Positions 8,617 to 18,165 are shown, counted from the first letter of the stretch. The stretch is DNA of 54,550 nucleotides from JAZKIX01 sp040384645 (GCA_040384645.1 JAZKIX010000113.1:1-54550); one strand, 5' to 3'. Numbers and translations: made by a program. Notes: generated from the sequence alone by a model not told the origin.

Positions 8617-9803
8617 AGCGCGACAGTCCTGCGTTCGCCGTTGATAGTGACGAGTACGCTGTCCTGATCAATACGTTCGATGACTGTGTTGGCGTTAAAC
8701 TGCGCGCCTTGAAAAAAGCGCCTTCCACTGACCGTCAATATGGATGGGATCGGCAACATCGACACCACAACGATTTGATTTTTGCCATTGAAAACTGCAC
8801 TGGCTGGTAACGACCAATTCTCAATTACGTGAATGCCGTCGTTGGAACGACTAATGGAAATTGCTGGCAGTTCGTGCCCATCTGTGCCGAAATCATCCGC
8901 AGCTCGTATTTCGACCCGCTGTAGGCCGCCAATATCGTTCAACAGTGCGACGCCCGCAGCCCTGGCCAGCGGTAAATTGGGTGCTGGGACTGTAAGGTGC
9001 AGCAAGCCGTTTGCGTCTTGTCGCAAGCCGGCGTTTAAATGGCGTGCCTGCAAAATATCCGTCGCTTCAGACAATATAACTGCACGTAAAGCCTGCGGCG
9101 TTGCAGGGCTCACCGTTGCAGCTTTTTCCTTTTGTTGTACGGTCCCCGTTCCAGCCTTGATGCCTTTATCAGGTGTGGGCAAAGCTGCTTCATTCGCCTG
9201 CCATGCTATCGCGACTATCAGCACCACTGAGGTGCATACACCTGCTGCCACAAAAAGCCGCCCTGGCCACGGAGAGGCTTCAAAAGTGGCGGTCGCGACC
9301 GCATTCACATATTCGGCGTCCAATTCTGGCGTCGGAACGTCTTCGCATTCTGCCTCTATTTCGTGTGCAGATACATCGTGTTGTTCAGTGTCATCCGGCG
9401 ATGCCAGCGCAGAATGCGGTTCGTGTGTATTCAATAGGAGGCTGATGTCGGCCAAGCGCAAGATGTCACCATGTGCCACCGCCTGGCTCTCACCAATTTG
9501 AACGGCAAGTTGATTTAGAAAAAGCGCGCCGGCAATTGCAGTCACGGATAAACGCTCATCCAGCACACTAAGCATTGCGCGCAATGCTCCACTCTGGCTA
9601 TGCAGCACAATGTCGCATTCGAGATCATTCCCCAACAGCAAGCGACCTGCACCAATGCCAATGACCGCGCCCTTCTGTGGGCCGCTTTGAATTGTCAAAT
9701 CGAATAGCACATTGACTGTGGCATCTGCCAATATGGACTGCACTGCATCTGGACGCAGCCGTGCGCCGAGGGCTTCATCCGGGGATGGAAATTTATCGCT
9801 CAT
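8613..9803 (-). CDS. sctD: SctD, T3SS inner-membrane ring protein
   Basis: The 396-aa bitopic protein has an N-terminal cytoplasmic FHA-like domain (about residues 30-130: GRLLLGNDLECDIVL, then LFLNQLAVQIGESQAVAHGDIL). An acidic linker follows, then one membrane helix (about 182-200, LFVAAGVCTSVVLIVAIAW) and a periplasmic part with BON-like ring-building domains. This is the layout of SctD (YscD/PrgH). It forms the outer of the two inner-membrane rings around SctJ and contacts SctC. The start overlaps the sctC stop and the stop overlaps the sctK-like start, both as ATGA. The linker is unusually rich in Glu and Asp. Confidence 0.88.
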   Translation of the reverse strand: MSDKFPSPDEALGARLRPDAVQSILADATVNVLFDLTIQSGPQKGAVIGIGAGRLLLGNDLECDIVLHSQSGALRAMLSVLDERLSVTAIAGALFLNQLAVQIGESQAVAHGDILRLADISLLLNTHEPHSALASPDDTEQHDVSAHEIEAECEDVPTPELDAEYVNAVATATFEASPWPGRLFVAAGVCTSVVLIVAIAWQANEAALPTPDKGIKAGTGTVQQKEKAATVSPATPQALRAVILSEATDILQARHLNAGLRQDANGLLHLTVPAPNLPLARAAGVALLNDIGGLQRVEIRAADDFGTDGHELPAISISRSNDGIHVIENWSLPASAVFNGKNQIVVVSMLPIPSILTVSGRRFFQGAQFNANTVIERIDQDSVLVTINGERRTVAL

Positions 9804-11509
9804 GATGCCGATCGCGCAACCAGTCGCGGCGTAATGAGAAACATGCGTTCAGCGCGCCGTGTATGGTCTGACTTTTGTCGAAAGAGCGCGCCGACGAGGG
9901 GGATATCACCTAGCAAAGGCACTTTTTGCGCACCATGCATCGTTTCTTCAACAATATAGCCGCCCACCAACACACTATCGCCCTTATCGATCACCGCTTG
10001 CGTGTTGACACTTTTACGGTTGATTACCGGAATCTGATCGACACGTTCGTTCGACACTGTCCCATCTTCAATATTGACTAATAATCTGATGCGCTGGATA
10101 CCATTTTGCTCTGATATTTGCGGAGTAACACGCATCACGAGGCCTGCAGCAATTTGGTACAGGTTCGTGCTGTAGGTACCGGGAACACGTACGAAAAATG
10201 TTTGCTGATTTTGCAAAACAGCTTCGGTGTTATCGAGCGTAAGAACACGGGGACGTGCAACGACACGCGCATGGCCATTGCGCACAAAGGCATTTAATGT
10301 CGCAGAAAAGAAATGCCTATTATTGCCAAGCACGATCGCGCCGAGCATACCGCCCACGCTAGCTGTACCGATCGACTGCAAAGCATTGGCCGCAGCATCG
10401 TTGGAAAGGGGAATCGCATTGCCAATACCAGCATCGAAATGACCGCGGCTGGTCAATCTGGCCGACACGCCAAATTCCTCTGCGCTGTCGACATCTATAT
10501 CAATGACACTGGCTTCGATCTCGACCAATTGCGCAGGTGTATCCAGATCCTTGATCAATTTTTCACATAAAGCGATTTTTTCGAGACTGCCTCTAACGAC
10601 AACTGCGTTAATTCTCGGATCGGCTTCTATCGAAACGTCATTCACAGCACGTGTCCGGTCAACATTGCGCTCGACCTTATTAGCCGGTGTATGGACTAGA
10701 GCATTTTGATAGGGATTGCGATTTGCGGCTTCCAAGCCACCGGAGAATGGCTTCATGGGATCAACTGTGGCGGCTGCGCTATGCGCAGTTGTATCACGCG
10801 TTTTTGTGCCCGGCGCCTCAATTAACAATTGACGCAATAGAGTCGCGATACCCGGCAGCGTCACCTCTCTGGAATCTACTTGGTTGACAATGTCCTTGGC
10901 CCAAGCATGTTGCAATCGGAAAATGCGAACCTCCGCAGGCGCATTTGGCCGGATCGCGCCGTTTTCAACAAGTTGCACCAGTTCTTCCACCTGCTCGATA
11001 AAGCGTGGAGGTCCGGATAGCCGCAATGCATTTTCCGCTGGAAGCCAAATGATTGAAAATCGTTGCTCGTCAATCGCCAATGTCCGCAACAGTTTTTGCA
11101 TCTGCAAAAATTTATCGGCTGCAAGGGGCAAAGTACGGGTATTTACTTCAGTTTGTGAATACACATACAAAATATGACCGTCATAAAACCATGCCAAGCC
11201 GAACGACCCAGTCAGTGCATTGAATAAAGAGCTAGGTGTCTGAGAAAATTTCCCTGTCACATTGCCCTTGACCGCTTCACTGATGACAATAGGAATTCGA
11301 TTTTCCGCCGACAATACCCGCAATAAGTCCGGCAAACTCTGGTTCTTCACAGTGACCTTGATTGCATCTTGGTTCAGCCACGGAATCTCAGTTGCTAACG
11401 CCTGCGACCGATACACTAAAGTCAAAAGAAGCAGCCCTAAAAATATTTTTCTTGAAGCGTTTGCAAGTATTTGCAGCAGATCGTTAAGCCTACATAATCC
11501 GTCACGCAT
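9800..11509 (-). CDS. sctC: SctC, T3SS outer-membrane secretin
   Basis: SctC (YscC/HrcC) forms the outer-membrane ring of the injectisome. The 569-aa protein starts MRDGLCRLND, followed by a hydrophobic signal segment (FLGLLLLTLVYRSQALA). N0/N1 domains follow (LPDLLRVLSAENRIPIVIS; FGLAWFYDGHILYVYSQ), then an N3 domain (DPRINAVVVRG) and the secretin domain (VARPRVLTLDNTEAVLQNQQ, later QIPVINRKSVNTQAVIDKGDSVLVGGYI, PLLGDIPLVGALF). The secretin reaches the C-terminus with only a few extra residues. ATG at 11509 overlaps the kinase stop by 8 nt. I see no pilotin gene nearby. Confidence 0.95.
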   Translation of the reverse strand: MRDGLCRLNDLLQILANASRKIFLGLLLLTLVYRSQALATEIPWLNQDAIKVTVKNQSLPDLLRVLSAENRIPIVISEAVKGNVTGKFSQTPSSLFNALTGSFGLAWFYDGHILYVYSQTEVNTRTLPLAADKFLQMQKLLRTLAIDEQRFSIIWLPAENALRLSGPPRFIEQVEELVQLVENGAIRPNAPAEVRIFRLQHAWAKDIVNQVDSREVTLPGIATLLRQLLIEAPGTKTRDTTAHSAAATVDPMKPFSGGLEAANRNPYQNALVHTPANKVERNVDRTRAVNDVSIEADPRINAVVVRGSLEKIALCEKLIKDLDTPAQLVEIEASVIDIDVDSAEEFGVSARLTSRGHFDAGIGNAIPLSNDAAANALQSIGTASVGGMLGAIVLGNNRHFFSATLNAFVRNGHARVVARPRVLTLDNTEAVLQNQQTFFVRVPGTYSTNLYQIAAGLVMRVTPQISEQNGIQRIRLLVNIEDGTVSNERVDQIPVINRKSVNTQAVIDKGDSVLVGGYIVEETMHGAQKVPLLGDIPLVGALFRQKSDHTRRAERMFLITPRLVARSAS

Positions 11510-12653
11510 GGGCACCGCTTTCGACCGAATTGACGTTGGTGCCACTCGCTGGATTTGCCACCCGCATTGATGATGGACCGAGGCAAGGGAGGCGCAACAC
11601 AAATGTGGTTCCAATATCGCTATTGGACTCTGCAAACAACTCTCCACCATGCATCCTGACAATCTGCGAAGTGATCTTTAACCCCAATCCAAAGCCACGT
11701 CCGGCGCCAAGAGAACCTTCACCGAATTCCGTCAAACGGCCATGCTTTGGCAAGCCAGGCAAACCGCCGGCCCAGTCGCGTATCACGATGTCGGCTTGGT
11801 CTCCATTACGTTTCAGCGAGACAATGACTAATCCGCCCGGCCGCGATGCAGAGATCGCGTTATCCAACAAATTCTGAATGGCGCGCGCCACAAACACGCG
11901 AATACCATGCGCCCATATCCGCGTTTCTTCGGGTAGCGACAATTGCAGAGACAAACCTTTGTAGACCGCCGACGCCTCGTGTTGAGAAATTATTTCGCGG
12001 ACCGTATCTTTCAAGTCAAACCGGGTGAAGTCGCGCCGCTGAACATTGCCAACCAACGAAGAAAAAATGAAGTCGGCACTCAATGCAAGTGAATACCGTG
12101 CGAGTTGTGCAATTTGCTGCAGACCACCGCAAGCTTCGAATGCCGAGGGGTCGCAGTCGTGCAACTCGGTTAGCGCCAGGATTGAATTCTGCGGCGAACG
12201 CAAATCGTGCGACAAGAAACGTAGGGACGCCATGCGCTGATCTATTTCGCGACGCAAAGGTGTAATGTCGATCACTGCCACAGTCGCACTGATGCAGTCA
12301 TCGCCCGGCACTGGACTCAATTTGATCCAAAGACAGATTCCGTCACGCTCCACTTCCAATCCTTGAAACAACAAGTCAGCAGCCCCAACCATTGACAGGA
12401 TTGGCAAATGTGCCAGTGCACAATGTAAGGGTTGCCCAATTTCGGGAGCGCAACCAAGCAGTTTTTCAGCGCGAACACTGGCTGCTAACACACAACCCGC
12501 GGCATCCAACGCAATGGTGCCCCATGGGTGACTGTCCAACATGTTTTGCAAGCGCATTGCCTCGATTCTGTGCATACTGCATTCAACCCTAGATGCTTCT
12601 GCCGACTGCAGTTCTTGTTTAACGCAAAGCAATTTCATTACTCCAACTTTCAT
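11502..12653 (-). CDS. Soluble PAS histidine kinase heading the T3SS operon
   Basis: The 383-aa sensor kinase has no membrane segment. A PAS-like domain spans about residues 35-130 (SHPWGTIALDAAGCVLAAS). The phospho-acceptor His is in FLSHDLRSPQNSIL (about 149), the N box is AIQNLLDNAISAS and the G boxes are DWAGGLPG and GRGFGLGLKI. A cytosolic location suggests it senses an internal signal or a partner protein. It is the first gene of the T3SS operon and overlaps sctC by 8 nt. The OmpR-type regulator further down the same operon (4220-4963) is the obvious partner. The start is uncertain: ATG at 12653 or at 12638, neither with an ideal ribosome binding site. Confidence 0.9.
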   Translation of the reverse strand: MKVGVMKLLCVKQELQSAEASRVECSMHRIEAMRLQNMLDSHPWGTIALDAAGCVLAASVRAEKLLGCAPEIGQPLHCALAHLPILSMVGAADLLFQGLEVERDGICLWIKLSPVPGDDCISATVAVIDITPLRREIDQRMASLRFLSHDLRSPQNSILALTELHDCDPSAFEACGGLQQIAQLARYSLALSADFIFSSLVGNVQRRDFTRFDLKDTVREIISQHEASAVYKGLSLQLSLPEETRIWAHGIRVFVARAIQNLLDNAISASRPGGLVIVSLKRNGDQADIVIRDWAGGLPGLPKHGRLTEFGEGSLGAGRGFGLGLKITSQIVRMHGGELFAESNSDIGTTFVLRLPCLGPSSMRVANPASGTNVNSVESGAHA

Positions 12654-12692
12654 CTAAGCCACTACGCATTCGAATTCGTGTTTTTACACTCT

Positions 12693-12712
12693 AAGAAATT
12701 TAGAAATTTCTT
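12693..12712. promoter_or_regulatory. 20-bp palindrome 40 bp upstream of the T3SS kinase start
   Basis: A perfect inverted repeat with arms aagaaattt and aaatttctt around ag. Its position just before the first gene of the T3SS operon fits a regulator binding site or a 5' leader hairpin. No regulator can be assigned. Confidence 0.4.
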
Positions 12713-12758
12713 AATTTAAATGGCGCTTCTAATCGAATTCTGTGTACGCTGATTGCCT

Positions 12759-12777
12759 ACCTAAGTTTCAATTAGGT
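12759..12777. promoter_or_regulatory. Inverted repeat upstream of the T3SS operon
   Basis: acctaa and ttaggt flank a 7-nt spacer, about 110 bp upstream of the kinase start. This is a second possible operator or promoter-region palindrome. Confidence 0.3.
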
Positions 12778-13600
12778 AACGCTAACCTGCAATTCGGGGC
12801 GAAAGATATCAGTAAATTCAGTTCCTTTGGTTACGCCTCTGTGACATTTGCACATATGAAGATTTCATAGAAAAGATCATGACAATTGCACTAAAGTAGT
12901 CACGCCAATTTTCGCGCCCAATACACGAGCCGATTGAACTTCCAAACCGCGAGTGGCAATAAGCGAAATTAGGTAGGTTAAGTGATGAACCTAGACGCCA
13001 AATACTGATACGTATGAAGGCATTTTTGAGATTTGATGGGAATGTAACGAAGTGTTGAAAGTATTTTGAGCTGGAGCTACAGAGGGTAAATTTTAAAAAT
13101 GAATTTTAGGAAAAAAAGGTAACGGTACCCATAAAATACTGAGCCAATGACTATTTACCAATTCCGATATCGAACGTTAGCCGAGCCGTATTACAAAGGC
13201 GGGACACTAAAATTAGGGAAGATTTAAGTCGGGCGAGATTCGCGTTATCTCACAAACAAAAAAAGCAGGAGGTTTCACAAAAAGTGCTGCGGTAAATTTC
13301 ATGTAAGCGGCGTTGGATTCTACTAATGACGTAGAAATAATCAATTCACATTTGGGAGATGGGAAATCAAAATATTTTCCAGGATGCACCAATCCTGGCA
13401 TAGATGATGCTGTCGTTTTCAACTCAGAAAAACGTCTTGCGATCGACATCGGGACGTAAAAACTTACCCACTAAAAACTACCACATACACTTGCTGCCTC
13501 AGCAGTGTTAGCGGCTTTAGTGGACTGGCTTTCATAGACTGAAATATTAAAATTAGGATGCGAAAATTTACTAATTTCCGCATTATTAAAAATATAAATC

Positions 13601-13921
13601 TCAGGTATTTTTATGTCTTTGTGCCGTAGCCTGATGCGTGCCGTGAAATGAGCTGGAGGAACCGAATTTCTCTCGGTAGTCGCCCATTAACCGCCGCAAT
13701 TCTAAAATGCTGAGACCACTCTCCTCATGCATCCGTATCAGTAACGTGGCGCCTATAGGCAGCGTGCGATGACGCATTTTACTGATCACTGGCGGTGCTA
13801 CTTCCAGAACCCGCGACAAAACGGCATCATTTTTCAAGCCCAGTTGCTTGATCAATGTATCGAACAAATGATCCGGATCGTAGCTAGGATCGTGCAGCAA
13901 TCCATCTCCTTGGTATTCCAT
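13601..13921 (-). CDS. Small HTH-like protein of a family I associate with Oxalobacteraceae
   Basis: The 106-aa protein starts MEYQGDGLLH at 13921, chosen because GGAGG lies 5 nt upstream. The frame is open further upstream but without a ribosome binding site. The core (DTLIKQLGLKNDAVLSRVLEV, then APPVISKMRHRTLPIGATLL and IRMHEESGLSILELRRLMGD) resembles a lambda-repressor-type helix-turn-helix, in which VLEVAPPVISKMRHRTLP would be the recognition part. From memory, similar proteins are common in Oxalobacteraceae with unknown function. It is co-oriented with the T3SS operon but 950 bp away, so a regulatory link is only a guess. Confidence 0.7.
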   Translation of the reverse strand: MEYQGDGLLHDPSYDPDHLFDTLIKQLGLKNDAVLSRVLEVAPPVISKMRHRTLPIGATLLIRMHEESGLSILELRRLMGDYREKFGSSSSFHGTHQATAQRHKNT

Positions 13922-14574
13922 ATTCCCCTCCATTTTTGGGTCGTCAAATTGACCACTTTCTCCGAAAATCATAACAAGTCCTTTATTGGCCATCGCCCAA
14001 AACAAGCGAAGTGACGATACGCAATCCTGAAAAATTACTTTTTGATAGCAAACCGCTTAATTTGTTTCAAGCTATATTTTTGGTCAACTTTCATTTTAAC
14101 TTCCACCAATTTCATCCGGGCTATACAGCTTGCATTGCTAAATTGATTAAGGTTACTGTCATATTTCGCGACGCATTGTTCAATAGCGCAAACAGAAAAT
14201 GTGAATTAAAGCGGTATCGCAACAAATTAATATCACTATATATACTACCGGATGTATTTAAAAGCCCCCTTTAAACACGTGCGGAAATGCCATTGTTTGA
14301 CATCATACTCCCATTTTTAATCCAAACTCAAGCGTTGGAAACGCTTCAAAACTATAGTACGCAAGTAGCCTATCGAAAGTGAGACCACTATTAGAAGGAA
14401 AAAGGTAGCGGTATGAGCTTAAATATTAATCAGGTATATCCATTGCTTTTTCCACTCTTTGTCCCATGTATCTTACTCGACGAATGAGTAAAGATATATC
14501 GTGACCACGTACATTAAAGAACGAGCAATTTCTCGTCTACCAAATTTGCTTCGAACCCGCCCGGGAGGTCAGTG
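13922..14574. other. AT-rich intergenic region between divergent genes
   Basis: About 650 bp of low GC between the HTH-like gene and the mtfA-like gene. The only structure seen is a short hairpin at 14330-14346 (aagcgtt gga aacgctt). Open frames here have no ribosome binding site. Confidence 0.5.
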
Positions 14575-15390
14575 ATGCTGATACCGTTGTTGAGTTTGGT
14601 GCTTATTGCGGTCGCTATCACGGCAATTTGGTGGCTTCCTGCTTACAATTTAAAGCGTGCATTGGAACGTCCGTTCCCGCCTAATTACGCCAAGATCCTG
14701 CGGAAAAATATTCCCGTTTACCGCAAGATGCACAGCGATCTCCAGTTACAGCTCAAGCGTTTAATCAAACAATTTCTTCATCAAAAAAAATTCGTCGGTT
14801 GTGATGGGTTGCTCGTGACGGATGAAGTAAAAGTCACTATTGCCGCCAACGCCTGCCTCTTGTTATTGAATCGCCCATCGCGTGTGTATCCCGACTTGAG
14901 GCTGATCTTAGTTTATCCGTCCGCTTTCATTGTGCCGCGAACCGAAATGGGGATTGGCGGCGTTGTCACGCATGCCAATCAAACTTTATCGGGTGAGTCA
15001 TGGAGCGATGGCAGAGTTATTCTGGCATGGGATCATGTCAATAAAAATATAGACGATCATGTGCCGGGGCACAATGTTGTATTGCACGAATTTGCGCACC
15101 AGCTCGACAGTGAATCAGGGCAACCGAATGGCGCTCCGCCAATGATGACTTCTGCACAATATGAACGTTGGGCCGCTGTCTTATCGAGAGAATTTAGTTA
15201 TTTGCAATCGGCTGTTGAGCACCGGCTTGATAGCGTCATCGACTATTATGGCGCGACCAATCCGGCGGAATTTTTTGCCGTTGCGACAGAAGCTTTTTTT
15301 GAGACACCGGAAGCTTTGTCTGATCATCACCCAGAGTTGTTTGGCCAATTGCGCGCCTACTATCAGGTGAACCCTTGCGAATGGCAATAA
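14575..15390 (+). CDS. mtfA: MtfA-like zinc-dependent peptidase (M90 family)
   Basis: The 271-aa protein has an N-terminal membrane helix (about residues 2-21) and the zinc-binding motif HEFAHQLD (about 171-178). A downstream glutamate in the NPAEFFAVATEAFFE block is the typical third ligand region of MtfA/M90 peptidases. In E. coli MtfA interacts with the glucose-PTS repressor Mlc; that link is not shown here. The N-terminal helix makes this a membrane-anchored variant. ATG at 14575 is preferred over the adjacent GTG because GGGAGG lies 6 nt upstream. It may be co-transcribed with trhA, 55 bp downstream. Confidence 0.85.
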   Translation: MLIPLLSLVLIAVAITAIWWLPAYNLKRALERPFPPNYAKILRKNIPVYRKMHSDLQLQLKRLIKQFLHQKKFVGCDGLLVTDEVKVTIAANACLLLLNRPSRVYPDLRLILVYPSAFIVPRTEMGIGGVVTHANQTLSGESWSDGRVILAWDHVNKNIDDHVPGHNVVLHEFAHQLDSESGQPNGAPPMMTSAQYERWAAVLSREFSYLQSAVEHRLDSVIDYYGATNPAEFFAVATEAFFETPEALSDHHPELFGQLRAYYQVNPCEWQ

Positions 15391-15445
15391 ACTACCTATT
15401 GCTTTTTGCGAAATCACAATCTAGTTTTACTATTGCAGGGAACGC

Positions 15446-16063
15446 ATGATTTACGGCGAAAAGTTCAATAGCATCAGTCACCTCGCAGGCGCCCTGCTCG
15501 CCGCCCTAGGGTCAGTCGTCTTGATCGTACTCGCCGCACGGCTAGGTGATCCGTGGAAAATCGTCAGTGTATGTATATATAGCGCCATGCTACTGACCCT
15601 ATATGTCGTTTCGACCTTGTATCACAGTGTTGGCGGCAATGCTAAAAATGTGCTCCGCAAGTTCGACCACTGCGCCATTTATTTATTAATTGCGGGCAGC
15701 TATACCCCCTTCACCCTAGTTACTTTACGAGGGGCGTGGGGATGGTCGTTGTTCGCGACAGTATGGGCTTTGGCACTTGTCGGTATTGTGCAAGAAATTT
15801 GGTTTGCCAAAGGTGCGCGAGTTCTTTCGATGGTGATTTATGTATTAATGGGCTGGCTAGCCTTGGTTGCTATAGCGCCATTAATCTCGGCCTTATCATT
15901 TATTGGCTTTGCCCTATTGGCGTTAGGTGGCCTGATTTATACCGTTGGCATTATTTTTTTTATTGCTGACGAAAGAATTAGACACGGGCATGGCGTCTGG
16001 CATATGTTTGTACTCGGCGGTAGCACTTGCCATTATTTTGTCATCTTGCATTACGTTGTTTAG
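15446..16063 (+). CDS. trhA: Hemolysin III family membrane protein
   Basis: A 205-aa protein with seven hydrophobic segments throughout. It has the family motifs EKFNSISHLAGALLA at the N-terminus, STLYHS with the conserved His, KFDHCAIYLLIAGSYTPF, and the C-terminal His pair region (GHGVWHMFVLGGSTCHY). The family is related to PAQR receptors and has been linked to membrane energetics and homeostasis; its hemolytic name is historic. The ribosome binding site is AGGGAA. The final segment ends at the C-terminus without a tail, so the protein appears complete. Confidence 0.9.
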   Translation: MIYGEKFNSISHLAGALLAALGSVVLIVLAARLGDPWKIVSVCIYSAMLLTLYVVSTLYHSVGGNAKNVLRKFDHCAIYLLIAGSYTPFTLVTLRGAWGWSLFATVWALALVGIVQEIWFAKGARVLSMVIYVLMGWLALVAIAPLISALSFIGFALLALGGLIYTVGIIFFIADERIRHGHGVWHMFVLGGSTCHYFVILHYVV

Positions 16064-16775
16064 AAATGCACTAAACGTGCACTCAGTTTATTCAAGTCGC
16101 CCTATACACATCCGCCTTTCTCAATCTCCAATCTCCGCTCCCCTGATTTCCAAATAGTCACTTAACAAAAATATTTTTCTATCCATGTTTTCGTTGCACA
16201 CATTATGTGGTTTAATTCAGACCTTAATGTATTCGATGTTAACTTTGATCTATACATACCGTTTCTCTCCCAAAAGCCAATGTAAGCAGCTAAGCCACCA
16301 TCAACAATAGTGGCGGATTAAGAGAGCAAATGGGCAGCACTTTCACTGCTAGATATAGACGTTTATTAGTGAATCGCTTTACAAGCTTGCATGGTAATTA
16401 CCTCTAAAAACGTTTTGTATCGTTACGCATAAAACATGAAGCACATAAATTTTTCTGCAGTCGAAATGGTGCTTTTATCGGGTTGAAGTTTTTCAAAGTC
16501 AATCATATTCGCTATCAGCTATCCAGAGCGCATTCCAGCTGGAAACAGGTTGTTTCCCTTTTCAAAATTTTCGAAACCTGTAACACAAGGCGAAGCGATC
16601 ACCATGACGTTTATCAATATCAGAAATGCAGATCGTGGCGAGCATGAAAGTGAATCCATCCGTCTTATGCCGCACAGAGTGTTAACTCAAATTTAGGCAA
16701 GCAAACCTACCGCATCAGAAAGCACCTCTGCATCACAACATCTATTAAACGGAAACATCAATTTTAGGGAAGTAA
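16064..16775. other. Intergenic region before the TPR-oxygenase gene
   Basis: About 710 bp of AT-rich DNA. A 30-codon open frame at 16604-16696 (MTFINIRNADRGEHESES) is the only candidate peptide and has no clear ribosome binding site. No terminator, repeat family or RNA gene was recognised. Confidence 0.45.
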
Positions 16776-18137
16776 ATGGGAGAGAGAAAACGCAGACTGG
16801 CCATCGAGCAACAAATGGCATCCAAGATACCAGCGATAAAAGCGGCAGACGTTACGAATCATCAAGCACAACGATGGTTGGAAACCGGATTGCGCGAGCA
16901 TCGCAGCGGCAATCTGGTTGAAGCGATCAATGCCTATCAGATAGCGACACGGCACGCTCCGGCGCTACCCGACGCGCAACATTATCAAGGACTGGCGTTG
17001 TATCAAATGGGGCAGCACGCCTTAGGATTAAATTTGATGCAACTATCGCTTCGTGTTGCAGCAAACAATGCGCAGTTTCATTTCAATCTGGGCAATGCCT
17101 TGCGTACCGACAATCTGGCGCTGGCATTGCAACACGTAGAACAAGCTGCCGTTCTCGATCCAAATGATGTCGGTTTTGCTGTGACCCACGCCGATCTGTT
17201 ATGGCAAGCGAATTGCCAACAAGAAGCCATCATGGCCTTACAAAGAGCGCTCGCCCTTAGTCCGGCAAGGATCGACATCCTATGCACCTTATCGGATTTG
17301 CACTACAGCTGTAACCAACTCGATGCAGCACTGCTGCGTTTTTCACAAGCCCTGGCATTGAATTCCAAGGTCGGTCAGGATCGGCAAATCGGTTTTGCCA
17401 AGCCTGATATTGCACCAGTCGAAACCAAATTGAGTTTGGCCGACTTGCGTAATTGCACACTAGCAGATGACACCGCAGTACATGAATTTGCAACTCAATT
17501 AGGCTTACATATCATTGATAATTTTTTGCCCGACCCGATCGAATTACGAGCAAAAATATTGCAAAAGCAATTTCATGCATCACGCTATGCCGGCCAAAAC
17601 TTTCCTGGCGTTCAAACAGAAGGACAACCCTGCCAAGAAATCATGGATCGTATCGCCAGCGCCGTGGGGCGGACAATCAAATTTCGCACGCCGGACAATG
17701 GCTGTTATCGAGTCAGCTTTGCCGATTCGGCCGCTCGCACCGACATTCATGTAGATAACGAAAGCGGGGACAACTTTAAACACTACGCCGCTGTGCTTTA
17801 TCTGACATTGCCAGAACAATCCCAAGGCGGCACCACGTTCTGGCGGCACGTACCTACAGGCTGGCAACGACGCCCAAACGACACCGATGTACGTGCGGCC
17901 GGTTTTCCAAACTTTAAAGCCTTCCAGCAACGCTGGCTGTCCAACAAAGAAGTGATTCACTTCAACAAACTGAAGGACCGGCGCGATAGCTGGAAATTGC
18001 TGCTAGAGGTACCGATGCGTTTTAACCGCCTGATCATGTATCAGGGGCATCATTTCCATTCCATCAGCGATGTCTTCGGCAGTACTTTGGAGAACGGACG
18101 GCTGGTGCAATTGTTTGCATTTGAAGTAATTGATTAA
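16776..18137 (+). CDS. TPR protein with a C-terminal DUF6445-like (2OG-Fe(II) oxygenase-type) domain
   Basis: The 453-aa protein has an N-terminal half (about 35-205) of tetratricopeptide repeats (EHRSGNLVEAINAYQIATRHAP; FHFNLGNALRTDNLALALQH; ALALSPARIDILCTLSDLHY). The C-terminal half (about 235-453) has an iron-binding type HxD motif (DIHVDNESGDNF), YAAVLYLTLPEQSQGGTTFWRH and a distal His (YQGHHFHSISDVFG), then RLVQLFAFEV. This pattern fits the DUF6445 family, a distant relative of prolyl-hydroxylase-type 2-oxoglutarate/Fe(II) oxygenases. Substrate unknown; the TPR part may hold a protein target. There is no signal peptide, so it is cytosolic. The ribosome binding site is AGGGAAG. Confidence 0.75.
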   Translation: MGERKRRLAIEQQMASKIPAIKAADVTNHQAQRWLETGLREHRSGNLVEAINAYQIATRHAPALPDAQHYQGLALYQMGQHALGLNLMQLSLRVAANNAQFHFNLGNALRTDNLALALQHVEQAAVLDPNDVGFAVTHADLLWQANCQQEAIMALQRALALSPARIDILCTLSDLHYSCNQLDAALLRFSQALALNSKVGQDRQIGFAKPDIAPVETKLSLADLRNCTLADDTAVHEFATQLGLHIIDNFLPDPIELRAKILQKQFHASRYAGQNFPGVQTEGQPCQEIMDRIASAVGRTIKFRTPDNGCYRVSFADSAARTDIHVDNESGDNFKHYAAVLYLTLPEQSQGGTTFWRHVPTGWQRRPNDTDVRAAGFPNFKAFQQRWLSNKEVIHFNKLKDRRDSWKLLLEVPMRFNRLIMYQGHHFHSISDVFGSTLENGRLVQLFAFEVID

Positions 18138-18165
18138 ACTAATAGCCAACAAGACCTGGGCCGGA

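Larger units (their letters stand above)
12654..13600. other. AT-rich intergenic region upstream of the T3SS operon
   Basis: About 950 bp without a convincing gene. It must hold the T3SS operon promoter near its left end, where two palindromes lie. I found no HrpL-type box and no clear sigma-70 promoter. A 78-codon open frame at 13213-13449 (minus) has no ribosome binding site and no recognisable product. Confidence 0.6.

Noticed and set aside
12654..13100. Search for an HrpL box (GGAACC...CCAC) or PIP box upstream of the T3SS operon
   Set aside because: Only isolated half-matches (agttcc) were found, without the second half at proper spacing.
13213..13449. 78-codon ORF on the minus strand upstream of the T3SS operon
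   Set aside because: No ribosome binding site, no recognisable motif, AT-rich intergenic setting.
14011..14274. 87-codon ORF on the plus strand
   Set aside because: Composition looks like translated AT-rich non-coding DNA; no start signal.
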